From positions 1-64,000 of the forward strand of contig NZ_OBDR01000010.1 of assembly GCF_900215215.1 (NCBI RefSeq): a DNA stretch of 64,000 nucleotides. Reading direction: 5' to 3'. Both the position numbers and the translations under genes were made by a program. Shown here in pieces: positions 8,140-17,179 of the stretch. Position 1 is the first letter of the stretch. Every line of letters begins with the position of its first letter. Source of the stretch: Methanohalophilus euhalobius. GTDB taxonomy: Archaea > Halobacteriota > Methanosarcinia > Methanosarcinales > Methanosarcinaceae. The notes beneath the pieces were generated by a model, which was not told the DNA's origin, did not search any database, and saw nothing but the letters and a program-made list of their open reading frames with translations.

Positions 8140-8838
8140 ATGGAAAATAAAGAGATAAGTGACAAACTCAAGGAAATACTGCAGCTAAGATACGAACCAG
8201 TAGCCGTGAAATTGGTAAAAAAGAGCGAAGATATTCCTGCAGACTTTAACCAACCCGAGAAGAAAACCCGTCATTGCCAGTCTATCATGAAAGCAAGGAC
8301 TGGCGAATGTCTTGTGATACCGGCAGATAAACATGCATGTGTGGTAGGTGGTTCCAGTCTGGGACTTTTAGAAACACCTGACAATGTAAGAAGCGGGGAA
8401 TTCCACTCCAAAATCGGCATGTTTGATACACCTGAAGCAGCTGCTAAGATGATAGAGGAGAGGGCAGAATTCGAAGAGTGTTCCATGCAGGCAACAGTAG
8501 TTTGTCCTCTTGAGAAGGCTGACTTTAAGCCCGATGTAGTGGTTCTGGTCGACCTTCCGGAGACCCTTTACTGGATCGTACCAGCGTTTACTTTTGAAAA
8601 GGGAGGGAGGGTAACCCTGAGCACAGCATCGTTCCAGGCCACCTGCGTAGATTCAACGATAATTCCCATCCAGACCGGCGATGTAAATTTTTCCATGGGA
8701 TGTTTCGGATGTCGCAGGACAACCGATATAGGCAGGGATGAAATGCTGGTGGGAATTCCAGGCCCAATTCTTGAAAATATAGTAGAGCATCTTGAAAAAC
8801 TCTATGAAAAGCCTATCAAGAAAGCCAGGGGATTGTAA
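8140..8838 (+). CDS. DUF169 family protein
   Basis: This 232-residue protein has the DUF169 pattern: an N-terminal YEPVAVKLVKK, RHCQSIMKARTGECLV, HACVVGGSSLGLLETP, and a C-terminal NFSMGCFGCRRTTDIGRDEM. Conserved cysteines (HCQ, GEC, CFGC) suggest metal or cluster binding, which fits its position behind an Mrp-type carrier. The family is common in methanogens and other anaerobes and its function is unknown. AAGGGAATTTTT precedes the ATG. The next gene starts at or just before its stop. Confidence 0.85.
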   Translation: MENKEISDKLKEILQLRYEPVAVKLVKKSEDIPADFNQPEKKTRHCQSIMKARTGECLVIPADKHACVVGGSSLGLLETPDNVRSGEFHSKIGMFDTPEAAAKMIEERAEFEECSMQATVVCPLEKADFKPDVVVLVDLPETLYWIVPAFTFEKGGRVTLSTASFQATCVDSTIIPIQTGDVNFSMGCFGCRRTTDIGRDEMLVGIPGPILENIVEHLEKLYEKPIKKARGL

Positions 8839-8839
8839 G

Positions 8840-9547
8840 ATTCAGACAAAGGAAACTAAATATAAAGATGCAGCAAGAAGAGGGCTTGATTGGCTGGATG
8901 AAAATCAGCCTGTGACCCTCAAGGAATATGCCAGAAGCACAACAGCCAGCTACCTCTGGGGCAGGGGATATACCCGTACAGCCACCCTCATAAAAGAGAT
9001 TCACAGGTCACAATCTTTCAGGGAAATTTGCAGAGGTGTATCGGCCCTTGCCACAATGGGGATTTACTATCCTGCATTCACCCATTATATCAAAACCAAA
9101 CAGAAAGGTGGCAATTTAGAAGATATATATGATAGAACTTATGCCCTGATTGCCCTTGCAGATCTCGAAGTGTCCTGCCCCGGCGAATGCCAGAAAATCA
9201 TAAAGGATTTTGATAGCACATGGGAACATCCCGGTACAATTGCATTGATCATAATTTGCCTCATGAAACAATCAAAACTGACAGGAACAGATCACACTGA
9301 TTTTATCCGGGAAAAATCCGACTGGTTATTGTCCCGGATGCAGGAAAACGGTGGCTGGAAGTTCATAGCAACCAGCAATCTTGTAATGCAGGCATTGATA
9401 ATGGCCGATCGCTCTGCTGAAATAGACCAATCTATCAGGTGGTTACTGAAAAAACAAAATGATAATGGTAGCTGGGGTAAAAATAACGGAGATATTACGG
9501 CTACTGCACAGTCATTGATTACTCTTGCTCTGTATCTCAATGCTTAA
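8840..9547 (+). CDS. Prenyltransferase/squalene oxidase-repeat protein
   Basis: The product is built of alpha-alpha repeats like those of terpene cyclases and protein prenyltransferase beta subunits. The C-terminal parts QENGGWKFIATSNLVMQAL and QNDNGSWGKNNGDITATAQS are QW-type repeats. I see no DxDD-type catalytic motif, so an enzymatic role is not shown. The start is uncertain. ATG at 8804 lies inside the preceding gene. An ATT at 8840 lies 7 nt after AGGGGA and directly after that gene's stop, giving a start near QTKETKYKDAARRGLDWL. I report the shorter form. It is probably cotranscribed with DUF169. Confidence 0.7.
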   Translation: MQTKETKYKDAARRGLDWLDENQPVTLKEYARSTTASYLWGRGYTRTATLIKEIHRSQSFREICRGVSALATMGIYYPAFTHYIKTKQKGGNLEDIYDRTYALIALADLEVSCPGECQKIIKDFDSTWEHPGTIALIIICLMKQSKLTGTDHTDFIREKSDWLLSRMQENGGWKFIATSNLVMQALIMADRSAEIDQSIRWLLKKQNDNGSWGKNNGDITATAQSLITLALYLNA

Positions 9548-9589
9548 AGCAGAAGGGCTAAAATACAAGCCATTTATAATATTGAAACC

Positions 9590-10030
9590 ATGAATGAAAA
9601 CAAAGAGAACATCATGAAATTCCATCCACAGAGCAATACCTACATTCTCCGGAAAAAATCCTATTTTGAGCAAAATGTAAGCCTGGATGGAAATCTCATT
9701 ACAGGACCCGATACTAATTTCTGGAAAAACCTGAAAGTTGCCGGCAACGTAGAACTGGGCAAGGGTACAGTTATCAGGGGAAGCCTACATGCAGAAGAAG
9801 TGATATTGGGCCCTGATTGCAGGGTTGACGGGGATATTCATGCCAGCAGGAATGCGACTCTGCTTGATCGTTGTACAATTGGTGGCCATGCCACTACAGA
9901 TGGCTGGATGAAAGTACGACCTGGTTGCAATCTAAAGTTTGTAAGGGCAAAAAAAGAACTGGAACTTGTTGGTAAAGTCAATGTTGAAAGTATAGAATCA
10001 GGCACGAAAGTAATCATACATTCTGAATGA
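9590..10030 (+). CDS. Bactofilin-like polymer-forming protein
   Basis: The 146-residue product has regularly spaced short beta-strands of a right-handed beta-helix: SLDGNLITGPDTNFWKNLKV, GNVELGKGTVIRGSLHAEEV, ILGPDCRVDGDIHASRNATL. This is the polymer-forming (bactofilin-like) pattern also found in acyltransferase-like hexapeptide proteins. It has no signal peptide or membrane segment. A second possible start is the Met at residue 9 (MKFHPQSN). It ends 1 bp before the convergent ABC ATPase gene. A structural or scaffold role is inferred from the fold. Confidence 0.7.
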   Translation: MNENKENIMKFHPQSNTYILRKKSYFEQNVSLDGNLITGPDTNFWKNLKVAGNVELGKGTVIRGSLHAEEVILGPDCRVDGDIHASRNATLLDRCTIGGHATTDGWMKVRPGCNLKFVRAKKELELVGKVNVESIESGTKVIIHSE

Positions 10031-10031
10031 A

Positions 10032-10787
10032 TTACTTATTTTCTTCAGCCAGCATATTCAACAGATTGTTACGCAGTTTATTTGCAGAGGTACTTGTCCT
10101 GTCCCTGGGCCGGGGCAGATCAACATCAATCATTTCCTTTATTCGCCCGGGTCGAGAGGTCATGACAGCAATCCTGTCGGAGAGATAAACTGCTTCATCC
10201 ACGCTGTGTGTTACAAAAAGAATTGTTATCTTTTTAGATTCCCATATCTGTAACAGTTCCTGCTGGAGTTTATTGCGTGTCTGGGCATCAAGGGATCCAA
10301 AAGGCTCATCCATAAGTAAAACCGCCGGATCATTTGCAAGGGCTCTGACAATAGCAATCCTTTGTCTCATTCCCCCTGAAAGTTCATAAGGATAACTATC
10401 CCTGAACTGCTCAAGGCCTACAAGCCTCAGATATTCTTCAGCAATCTTCCTGGATTCCTTCCTATCCATACCACTCATATCCAACCCAAATGTCACATTG
10501 TCCATGACCGTCCGCCAGGGAAACAGGGAATATTCCTGAAAGACCATTCCCCTGCGTGGGTCAGGAGAGGTTATCGTTTCGCCATCCAGCAGTATCCTGC
10601 CCGAATCCGCCCTGTCCAATCCGGCAACAATTCGCAAAAGGGTAGTTTTTCCGCAACCTGATGGACCAATGATACAGACAAACTCACCATCCTTCACCTC
10701 AAAATTGACATCCCTGAGAGCATCGGTAGCCTCTCCTTTATCCTTCTCAAAACTCTGCCCCACATTCTCAATCACAAGTCTGCCCAT
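10032..10787 (-). CDS. NitT/TauT-family ABC transporter ATPase
   Basis: This is the ATPase subunit of an importer of the nitrate/sulfonate/taurine type. It has Walker A GPSGCGKTTLLRI, Q-loop VFQEYSLFPW, signature LSGGMRQRIA, Walker B ALLMDEPFGSLD and switch His in VTHSVDEA. It is the last gene of a permease-ATPase pair, with the permease ending directly upstream. The substrate cannot be read from the sequence. Homologues carry sulfonates, taurine, nitrate, thiamin precursors or other small compounds. Confidence 0.9.
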   Translation of the reverse strand: MGRLVIENVGQSFEKDKGEATDALRDVNFEVKDGEFVCIIGPSGCGKTTLLRIVAGLDRADSGRILLDGETITSPDPRRGMVFQEYSLFPWRTVMDNVTFGLDMSGMDRKESRKIAEEYLRLVGLEQFRDSYPYELSGGMRQRIAIVRALANDPAVLLMDEPFGSLDAQTRNKLQQELLQIWESKKITILFVTHSVDEAVYLSDRIAVMTSRPGRIKEMIDVDLPRPRDRTSTSANKLRNNLLNMLAEENK

Positions 10788-11567
10788 TTAAACAACGACT
10801 CCTTTTCTCCATTTGAGCAATTTCCCGTCCACATACCAGCGGAAAATACGATCTATCAACAATCCCAAAAAGCCCAGAATAAGCATATAGACCAGCACGA
10901 AATCCATCTGGTGCAGATAATAATGCCACCAAATCTTGTATCCCAGACCGTTTTTACTGACACCGAACATCTCAGCTGCTACCAGACACATCCAGCCAAC
11001 ACCCATTGCGATTCGTATTCCAGAGGCTATGGAAGGAAGAGAATAGGGCAGAGCAACATGCCTGATAAGTGAGGTGCTCTTCATGCAACCAAGTACCTTG
11101 CCAGCTTCCACATAAACCCTTGATACACTCTTAAAACCCGCTACTGTATTAATTATTATAGGGAAAACTGCGCCCACAAAAACAACAAATCCGGCAGATT
11201 GGTGGGTCAGACCGAACCACACAATTGCAAAGGGAATCCATGCAAGAGGAGGAATAGGACGTACAATCTCGATTAAGGGGTCAGTAATCCTGTCCACTGT
11301 TTGGAACCATCCCATTGCAATACCTATGGGGATACCCACTATTAGTGCTGATATTATACCTATTCCAAAATGCAACAGGCTTATACCAATATCTGTAAAC
11401 AGAACACCCCTTTCAACTATGGTGATAAAGGAATAAACTACATCGGTAAAACTCGGAAGAATAAATGTGTTCCCTATAACAAAATCAGCTATCAGTTGCC
11501 ATATAATAATGGCTGTTACCAGGGAAATGATTTCTATGCCTTTTTTTGAAACCGGTTTGGTTTTCAT
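10788..11567 (-). CDS. NitT/TauT-family ABC transporter permease
   Basis: This 259-residue membrane protein has about six hydrophobic segments and the EAA loop GKVLGCMKSTSLIRHVALPY (about residues 155-175), which contacts the ATPase. RPIPPLAWIPFAIVWFG is typical of SsuC/TauC-like permeases. It lies between the substrate-binding protein and the ATPase genes. Its start is 83 bp after the binding-protein stop, so the three are likely one transcript. Confidence 0.9.
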   Translation of the reverse strand: MKTKPVSKKGIEIISLVTAIIIWQLIADFVIGNTFILPSFTDVVYSFITIVERGVLFTDIGISLLHFGIGIISALIVGIPIGIAMGWFQTVDRITDPLIEIVRPIPPLAWIPFAIVWFGLTHQSAGFVVFVGAVFPIIINTVAGFKSVSRVYVEAGKVLGCMKSTSLIRHVALPYSLPSIASGIRIAMGVGWMCLVAAEMFGVSKNGLGYKIWWHYYLHQMDFVLVYMLILGFLGLLIDRIFRWYVDGKLLKWRKGVVV

Positions 11568-11650
11568 AATTCCTCCGAAAAATGTGTGGAGATAGAAATC
11601 CCCACTTCCGGCGACCTATAATCAACAGGTCCTTAAAAAGTTTACTGTTT

Positions 11651-12655
11651 TTATTCAGCTGTAGCCTGCTCGTAGAAGCTCATGTCAAACATGTCTGCCC
11701 GAGTGAATTCTTCATTTACATAGCCAAGTTCATACTGGATCTGTGCATAGTCCACAGTGGATTCTGCAATAATAGTAGGATCAGCAATCAATTGACCATC
11801 CCAATCTTCCAGGGAAGCACGGATTACATCAACATCCCATCCCTGCCTGTCTGCATAGAGCTGTGCAACTTCATCCTGGTTTTCGTTACTGTATTCTGTA
11901 CCCTTTATATGGGTCTTTACAATCTCAGTCACCAGATCGGGATGATTGCGTATCAGGTCTCCGCTTACAACAACCACACAACAAACATGATCGGGAAGCA
12001 TTTCACCGGAATATACAACGGACCTGCCGTTGCCCTCCTCTGCAATCAGAGTAGGAGCTGGGTGTGGAAGGAATACTGCATCTACCTGTCCTGCAGATAT
12101 CGCAGAGATTGCATCACCGGGACCCATTGCTTTTATGTCAACGTCATTATCCGGATCAATACCATTATCTTTCAGCCAGTTACGCAGGATCGTATCCTGA
12201 ATTGTGCCCGGTGGGAAGGTTGCAATGTCTAAGCCTTTGAGATCATCAGGACCTTCATAGGTAATATCAGGACGCAGGACAAGATCGGACCCCTGGGAAT
12301 TCGCAGCTGCTACTATTTTGGCATCAAGGTCACTGGCCAGAGTTGCCACAAAAGGAGCCGCCCCTACATAGGCCACATCCAGATCTCCTGCAAGCATGGA
12401 TTGCATTTCAGGAGCGCCGGTCGGGAATTCATATTCTCTCACATTTTCCACACCATAGGGAGCAAGATCCTCTTCCCACCATCCCTTTTCCTTGGCGGTC
12501 ATATAGGCAAGCTGATGTGTACTCGGCTGGTATCCTATATTGAGAGTGCTCACATCAGGCACTTCTTCGGTGTCTTCCTGAGAAGTGCAACCTGCGAGAA
12601 AGACTCCGCCTGTTACCATAAGCATTAATATCAGTATTGTATTGATTCTTTTCAT
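11651..12655 (-). CDS. ABC transporter substrate-binding lipoprotein (SsuA/NMT1-like)
   Basis: The 334-residue product has a lipoprotein signal peptide ending in FLAGCTSQ. A periplasmic-binding fold of the SsuA/ThiY-like type follows: LNIGYQPSTHQLAYMTAKEK, MLAGDLDVAYVGAAPFVATL, GQVDAVFLPHPAP, SVVYSGEMLPDHVCCVVVVS. It captures the substrate outside the membrane for the permease-ATPase pair downstream. The GYQPSTHQ opening and a His-Pro in the binding cleft are typical of the family. They do not identify the substrate. Its promoter region contains a palindrome at 12691-12711. Confidence 0.9.
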   Translation of the reverse strand: MKRINTILILMLMVTGGVFLAGCTSQEDTEEVPDVSTLNIGYQPSTHQLAYMTAKEKGWWEEDLAPYGVENVREYEFPTGAPEMQSMLAGDLDVAYVGAAPFVATLASDLDAKIVAAANSQGSDLVLRPDITYEGPDDLKGLDIATFPPGTIQDTILRNWLKDNGIDPDNDVDIKAMGPGDAISAISAGQVDAVFLPHPAPTLIAEEGNGRSVVYSGEMLPDHVCCVVVVSGDLIRNHPDLVTEIVKTHIKGTEYSNENQDEVAQLYADRQGWDVDVIRASLEDWDGQLIADPTIIAESTVDYAQIQYELGYVNEEFTRADMFDMSFYEQATAE

Positions 12656-12690
12656 AAGTAACCTCCATATTATATTTTCAGTGACAATAT

Positions 12691-12711
12691 TACTATATAG
12701 CCAATATAGTA
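12691..12711. promoter_or_regulatory. Palindrome in the divergent promoter region, candidate operator
   Basis: TACTATAT-AGCCA-ATATAGTA is a perfect 8-bp inverted repeat with a 5-bp centre. It lies about 36 bp upstream of the binding-protein start, where the TATA box of that minus-strand transcript is expected. The divergent gene at 12828 encodes an HTH regulator, so repression by promoter overlap is plausible. It could also simply be an A/T-rich core promoter. Confidence 0.4.
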
Positions 12712-12827
12712 GATTGACAAAGAACCTTATTTATAACTTGCCTTTTTTCACAAGATAATATCCTAAAAGTATTAATAAGAGAGGATTTATAGCCTTTAAA
12801 AGACATTTATTTTCAGCAGGTGGAAAA

Positions 12828-13355
12828 ATGAGTATTGCAGACAAAGTTATCGAATCAGCATTTGAATCCGATGAAGCGTTCCAGCATACTTTATTGAAGG
12901 TCATCAAGGAGGACCTGGGTCTTACAGCGATAGAATTTTCCGAGCATTCCTCCATTCCACCAAGTACCCTTTACAAACTTATGTCCGGCAACCGGGAACC
13001 AAATTTACGCACGATGCGCCAGATCGTGAAAACCATAAAGAAACTCGAAGGCTATGAGGGCGGTGAATTCATAGCAGTAATAGCATCCCGTCCGGTACTG
13101 GATAACATTAAAGAGACAAAACGGAAAATTCACGGGAACCTGTGCACCATACGTGAATATGCGGCTACCTCCATGGAAGAAGCGATCATTGCGGCTGTGC
13201 GGGCTGAAAGGGAAGGGGCAAGGGCACTTGTTTGTGCACCTATCGTAAGCCCTACAGTGGAAAAAATCATCAAAATACCCGTATCCACCATTATGCCAAG
13301 GGATAGTCTTCTCGAGGCAATCGAGAATGTGGCACGAAAAATGGAAATGGAATAA
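12828..13355 (+). CDS. HTH (XRE-like) transcriptional regulator with C-terminal sensor-like domain
   Basis: The 175-residue product has a Cro/XRE helix-turn-helix at about residues 25-65 (LTAIEFSEHSSIPPSTLYKLMSGNREPNL). A C-terminal alpha/beta part follows with TSMEEAIIAAVRAEREGARA, LVCAPIVSPTV and VSTIMPRDSLLEAIENVARK, resembling the PrpR-type receptor fold found in small archaeal regulators. AGGTGG precedes the ATG. It is divergent from the ABC transporter operon, which is the obvious candidate target. The ligand is unknown. Confidence 0.8.
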   Translation: MSIADKVIESAFESDEAFQHTLLKVIKEDLGLTAIEFSEHSSIPPSTLYKLMSGNREPNLRTMRQIVKTIKKLEGYEGGEFIAVIASRPVLDNIKETKRKIHGNLCTIREYAATSMEEAIIAAVRAEREGARALVCAPIVSPTVEKIIKIPVSTIMPRDSLLEAIENVARKMEME

Positions 13356-13368
13356 AAAAAGAAAAGAA

Positions 13369-13388
13369 GAGCGCTTTTGTAAGCGCTC
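13369..13388. terminator. Bidirectional stem-loop between convergent genes
   Basis: GAGCGCTT-TTGT-AAGCGCTC is a perfect 8-bp stem with a 4-nt loop in the 44-bp gap between the regulator (plus strand) and the S-layer gene (minus strand). A run of A before it gives a T-rich tail on the minus strand. Confidence 0.6.
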
Positions 13389-13399
13389 ATATTCTGGCA

Positions 13400-16300
13400 T
13401 TACCTGCCCAGCATGGAACGCAGGGATTCTGCGATCTCAGCGAATTTGGCAGTTCCGCCTGTGGCAAATATGTAGGCTGCACCTCCACCAACTACAAGGA
13501 GAAGGCCACCAAGGACATACCATACAATACTTGTTCCCTCTTCCACATCCAGAGTTGTTGAAAGGCCGCCTGCCTTTACAAGATAGGTACCTGGCTCACC
13601 TGCAGTAGAGGTGAATTCAACGGTTGTGGAATTGTTCTGCTCAAGAGTGATTTCCTGACTGTCTGTCACATTATCATTGATCGATAACTCGACAGTGTAG
13701 GTGCCCTTTGCATTACCCGTGTTGGTCGAGTCAAGCATTACCGTGAATTCCTCACCGGCAGTGGCAGGTGAGGGTTCGATCCTCAGATTACTGAAGTCAA
13801 ATTTTGCTGCCAGTTCATTGACCTTGATGTTCAATTCTGCATCAAGGTAGCCATCCACCCTGGCTTCCAGCTTGTGGGTACCGGGCTCTTTGGGATTGTA
13901 GGTTATGGTGCCGTCCTCATCAGTCTTACCCAGGGATTGGCCGTCAAAGAATACCTCGGCATCCTCCAGTGGTTCTGAACCTATTGCCTTGACCACAGAG
14001 ATGGTTATCGGTGTACCCTCAAAGACTTCCTCCGGGGAAACTTCGATACTGATCTTTTTGCTTTCATCCTCAGGAGATATCACTTCAAAGTTCCCTTCTG
14101 ATGAAACATAACCTTCCTTTTGCGCTGTTGCAGTAAAGTTCCCGGCCTCATCAGCATCATACTCGAAAACACCTTCATCTGAGGTGGTTCCGACCTTTTC
14201 ACCATCAATTAGTATCGATGCATCCTTGATAGCTGCTCCACGGGAGGTTACTGTGAAAGTGATCTCCTCACCTTCGACAACGGTGGTTGGCTCGATATCA
14301 ATGTTCAGGGATTCATCGGGTTCGGTTTCCACTTCAACGAATGGGTAGTAACGGACAGTACTGCTGTCATCGGCAACCTTGAACTTGATCTCGCCCATGA
14401 TGTCGATGGTGCTGTCTTCATCAAGGTCTATGTCATCTTCATTTTCCAGAGTAATTGGATTCGTACTAGTGACTTCCATCTCCCCAAATGTATCGCCATC
14501 GTCGACTTCCAGGTAATCTTCGGATATCTGGAAGATACCTTCGACAAAGACTGCACTTGTTTCAGTACCGCTGAATACATTATTGAAATGGACAACGATT
14601 ATTGGGACATCGTCTTCACTGCCAAGATCTTTCTCATAAACATATTCATCGTTGGAAGATATTACACCCGAGTCAACTTCATCTCCATCCCGGGTCAGTT
14701 CAACCATTACTCTTTCACCATTAACATCAATTTCCCGGATATTAAGGGTATAACCTTCTTCCAGAATCAGGGAAGATCCGGTATAAACCGATTTTTCATC
14801 GTCCTCGTCTATCAGGACCTTTGAAAGCTGACCGTTGGACATTAGATCTGAATCATAGGTTTCATCTCCGAACTCACTTTCATTATAGCTGGCAAAATAT
14901 TTCTCGGCCATGAAACCTATTACATTATATTTACCCCAGTTATTGTGTTCAAACTCTACAGGTACAGGTTCAGCTTTATAAGTTAGATTTCCTTCATCAA
15001 TTGACCGTCCATCGTATTCCACAGTAAGAGATTCACTGCTTACCCCCTCATCTATGTCATAATAGAAACCTTCGAAGTTCAATGGAGTCCAGGTGAATCC
15101 CTGTTCTTCAGCAATGGTACCTCTGAGTTCATAGGTACCGGGTTCGGACATGTCGACAAAGGGTGCAAATCTCAATACATCACTATCGTCTGCTACTATG
15201 AATTTGAGTTTGCCCATGAGGTCAATAATGTCACCTTCTTCAAGGTTGATATCTCCTTCCTCATTTTTCATTTCTATTTCAGTCTTACTTACACTGGAAA
15301 TCGTCATCTCACCGTATTCATCGTCTTCGTCAATTTCCACATAGTCATCGGAAATCTGGAAAATACCGTCTATGGAAACAACATTTGTCTCAGTACCGCT
15401 GAATACGCTATCAATGTGTACTGCAATTAAGGGTACATCTTCCACACCTCCAAGGTCCTTTTCATAAACATAGGTTTCACCGGAGGAAAGGATTGCATCA
15501 TCTACCTCATCTCCATCTTTGGTCAGGCTCATCCATACGCTGTTCCCGTTTACGTCCACCTGCTGGATATTGAGGTTGTAACCTTCCTCAAGAGCCAGAG
15601 ATGACCCGGAGTAGATGGATTCGTCATCATCTATATCCAGAAGAACCTTTGCTAAGATGCCGTCTGACATCAGGCTGAGGTCGCTATCTACAATAGATGC
15701 AGATGTATTTTTATAACCAGCAAAATATCGCTCTGCCATGAAGCCTATGATCTGGTAATTGTCCCAGCCAGTGTACTCAAATTCCTTGGATATAGGCTCG
15801 GTACTATACACAAGGTCATTTTCCTTTATCTCACGACCATCGACATCAATCTCAATTGTCATTGACTCGGAAGTGTCGCCTGTGTCAAGGTCATAGTAGA
15901 AACCGGAGAAACTGCGGCCATCCCAGGTGTAAGTGGTGGATTGGTTTGCTTCTTCATCCCAGATACGGTTGCCCCATTCGTAAGTGGCGGAATGAGTCAT
16001 GGTAGTATTTGATACCTCGGTTTCGTTAACATTACCACTTGTATCAACAGTCTTTACTTCAATAGTATATTCTGTATCAGAATCCAAACCCGTTGCATTG
16101 TATTCTGAAACAGAATTACTCAAATTGGTAATATGCTCATCCTTAAGATCGATTACTGTATGATTAAAATCGTCATCTATAGGATTCTCCCATGTCCACT
16201 TTATCCAAGTACTTCCTATTTCAGCAGCGGATAGAGAAGATACTGGAGATGGAGGAGTTGTGTCAGAAGTTGTTGTAGCTGTTTGAGTTACCCCACTGGT

Positions 16301-17158
16301 ATTTACATTACCACTTTCGTCAACAGTTCTTATTTCAATTTCATATGTGGTATTTGGAAGTACCGACTCAGTATAGTTATATGAACTGTCAGGCTTTGAA
16401 ACATTTGCTTCCCAATTATCATCAATATATATTTCCGTGTGATCAAAGTCCTCGTCACCAGGATTTGTCCAGGACCATTCAATCCAGTATGCAGAAGTAG
16501 TATTGGTTAAATCACTGATACTGGCTGGTGGTGTTGTATCAGGATTAGTTGTTGTAGCTGTTTGAGTTACCCCACTGGTATTTACATTACCACTTTCGTC
16601 AACAGTTCTTATTTCAATTTCATATGTGGTATTTGGAAGTACCGACTCAGTATAGTTATATGAACTGTCAGGCTTTGAAACATTTGCTTCCCAATTATCA
16701 TCAATATATATTTCCGTGTGATCAAAGTCTTCGTCACCAGGATTTGTCCAGGACCATTCAATCCAGTTTGTAGAAGTAGTATTGGTTAAATCACTGATAC
16801 TGGCTGGCGGTGTTGTATCTGAATCAGTAGTTACAGTATCAGTAGTCGCAGTATCGTTTTCCCACGCAGAAAAATTCCCCCCATCATCTACAGCACGGGT
16901 TGAAATATCGTGAGATGTATCTGAAGCAAAGCCAGATGCATTATAATACTCAGTTGTCACATTATCTTCAAATGTTCCATCAATATACACAGAAACGTGA
17001 CTGAAATTTTCAGTAGGATTATCCCATGTCCAGTTTATCCAAATAGTTCCTGTATCAGACGCATTAAGATTACTAACACTTGAAATTGCAGATGCACTGC
17101 CACAAACAACTCCAAATATCAGTAAACTAGCTATAATTAATTTAAATCCGGTTTTCAT
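13400..17158 (-). CDS. Large S-layer-type surface protein with fibronectin-like repeats
   Basis: The 1252-residue product has a signal peptide (1-24, ending GSASA). Four Fn3-like repeats follow (about 25-395, pattern W-I-x-W-x-W-x-N-P and YEIEIRTVDESGNV). Then come two copies of the Methanosarcina S-layer duplication domain (about 400-690 and 690-960, each with GFYYD, VIGFMAE/IIGFMAE, SSLxLEEGY and FSGTET). Two carboxypeptidase-regulatory-like modules and a CARDB-like domain follow, and then a C-terminal membrane segment WYVLGGLLLVVGGGAAYIF. Sequence and N-glycosylation sequons (many N-x-T) fit a cell-envelope protein. AAAGGAG precedes the ATG. Only 21 bp separate it from thiL, so its promoter lies within or before thiL. 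The Fn3 extension is unusual compared with the two-domain S-layer protein of Methanosarcina. Confidence 0.88.
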   Translation of the reverse strand: MKTGFKLIIASLLIFGVVCGSASAISSVSNLNASDTGTIWINWTWDNPTENFSHVSVYIDGTFEDNVTTEYYNASGFASDTSHDISTRAVDDGGNFSAWENDTATTDTVTTDSDTTPPASISDLTNTTSTNWIEWSWTNPGDEDFDHTEIYIDDNWEANVSKPDSSYNYTESVLPNTTYEIEIRTVDESGNVNTSGVTQTATTTNPDTTPPASISDLTNTTSAYWIEWSWTNPGDEDFDHTEIYIDDNWEANVSKPDSSYNYTESVLPNTTYEIEIRTVDESGNVNTSGVTQTATTTSDTTPPSPVSSLSAAEIGSTWIKWTWENPIDDDFNHTVIDLKDEHITNLSNSVSEYNATGLDSDTEYTIEVKTVDTSGNVNETEVSNTTMTHSATYEWGNRIWDEEANQSTTYTWDGRSFSGFYYDLDTGDTSESMTIEIDVDGREIKENDLVYSTEPISKEFEYTGWDNYQIIGFMAERYFAGYKNTSASIVDSDLSLMSDGILAKVLLDIDDDESIYSGSSLALEEGYNLNIQQVDVNGNSVWMSLTKDGDEVDDAILSSGETYVYEKDLGGVEDVPLIAVHIDSVFSGTETNVVSIDGIFQISDDYVEIDEDDEYGEMTISSVSKTEIEMKNEEGDINLEEGDIIDLMGKLKFIVADDSDVLRFAPFVDMSEPGTYELRGTIAEEQGFTWTPLNFEGFYYDIDEGVSSESLTVEYDGRSIDEGNLTYKAEPVPVEFEHNNWGKYNVIGFMAEKYFASYNESEFGDETYDSDLMSNGQLSKVLIDEDDEKSVYTGSSLILEEGYTLNIREIDVNGERVMVELTRDGDEVDSGVISSNDEYVYEKDLGSEDDVPIIVVHFNNVFSGTETSAVFVEGIFQISEDYLEVDDGDTFGEMEVTSTNPITLENEDDIDLDEDSTIDIMGEIKFKVADDSSTVRYYPFVEVETEPDESLNIDIEPTTVVEGEEITFTVTSRGAAIKDASILIDGEKVGTTSDEGVFEYDADEAGNFTATAQKEGYVSSEGNFEVISPEDESKKISIEVSPEEVFEGTPITISVVKAIGSEPLEDAEVFFDGQSLGKTDEDGTITYNPKEPGTHKLEARVDGYLDAELNIKVNELAAKFDFSNLRIEPSPATAGEEFTVMLDSTNTGNAKGTYTVELSINDNVTDSQEITLEQNNSTTVEFTSTAGEPGTYLVKAGGLSTTLDVEEGTSIVWYVLGGLLLVVGGGAAYIFATGGTAKFAEIAESLRSMLGR
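16268..16818 (-). repeat. Near-identical 279-bp tandem duplication inside the S-layer gene
   Basis: The segment from 16268 is repeated with a period of 279 bp (93 codons) from 16547. Only a handful of substitutions separate the copies, for example TCCTCGTCACC against TCTTCGTCACC. Each unit encodes one Fn3-like domain. Near identity at DNA level, including silent positions, indicates a recent duplication or gene conversion. The flanking first and fourth Fn3 repeats are far more diverged. Confidence 0.9.
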
Positions 17159-17179
17159 ACCATAATCTCCTTTGTATAA

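Noticed and set aside
11582-12232. Long open frame opposite the ABC binding protein
   Set aside because: It lies antisense to a clear substrate-binding lipoprotein and shows no recognisable domain.
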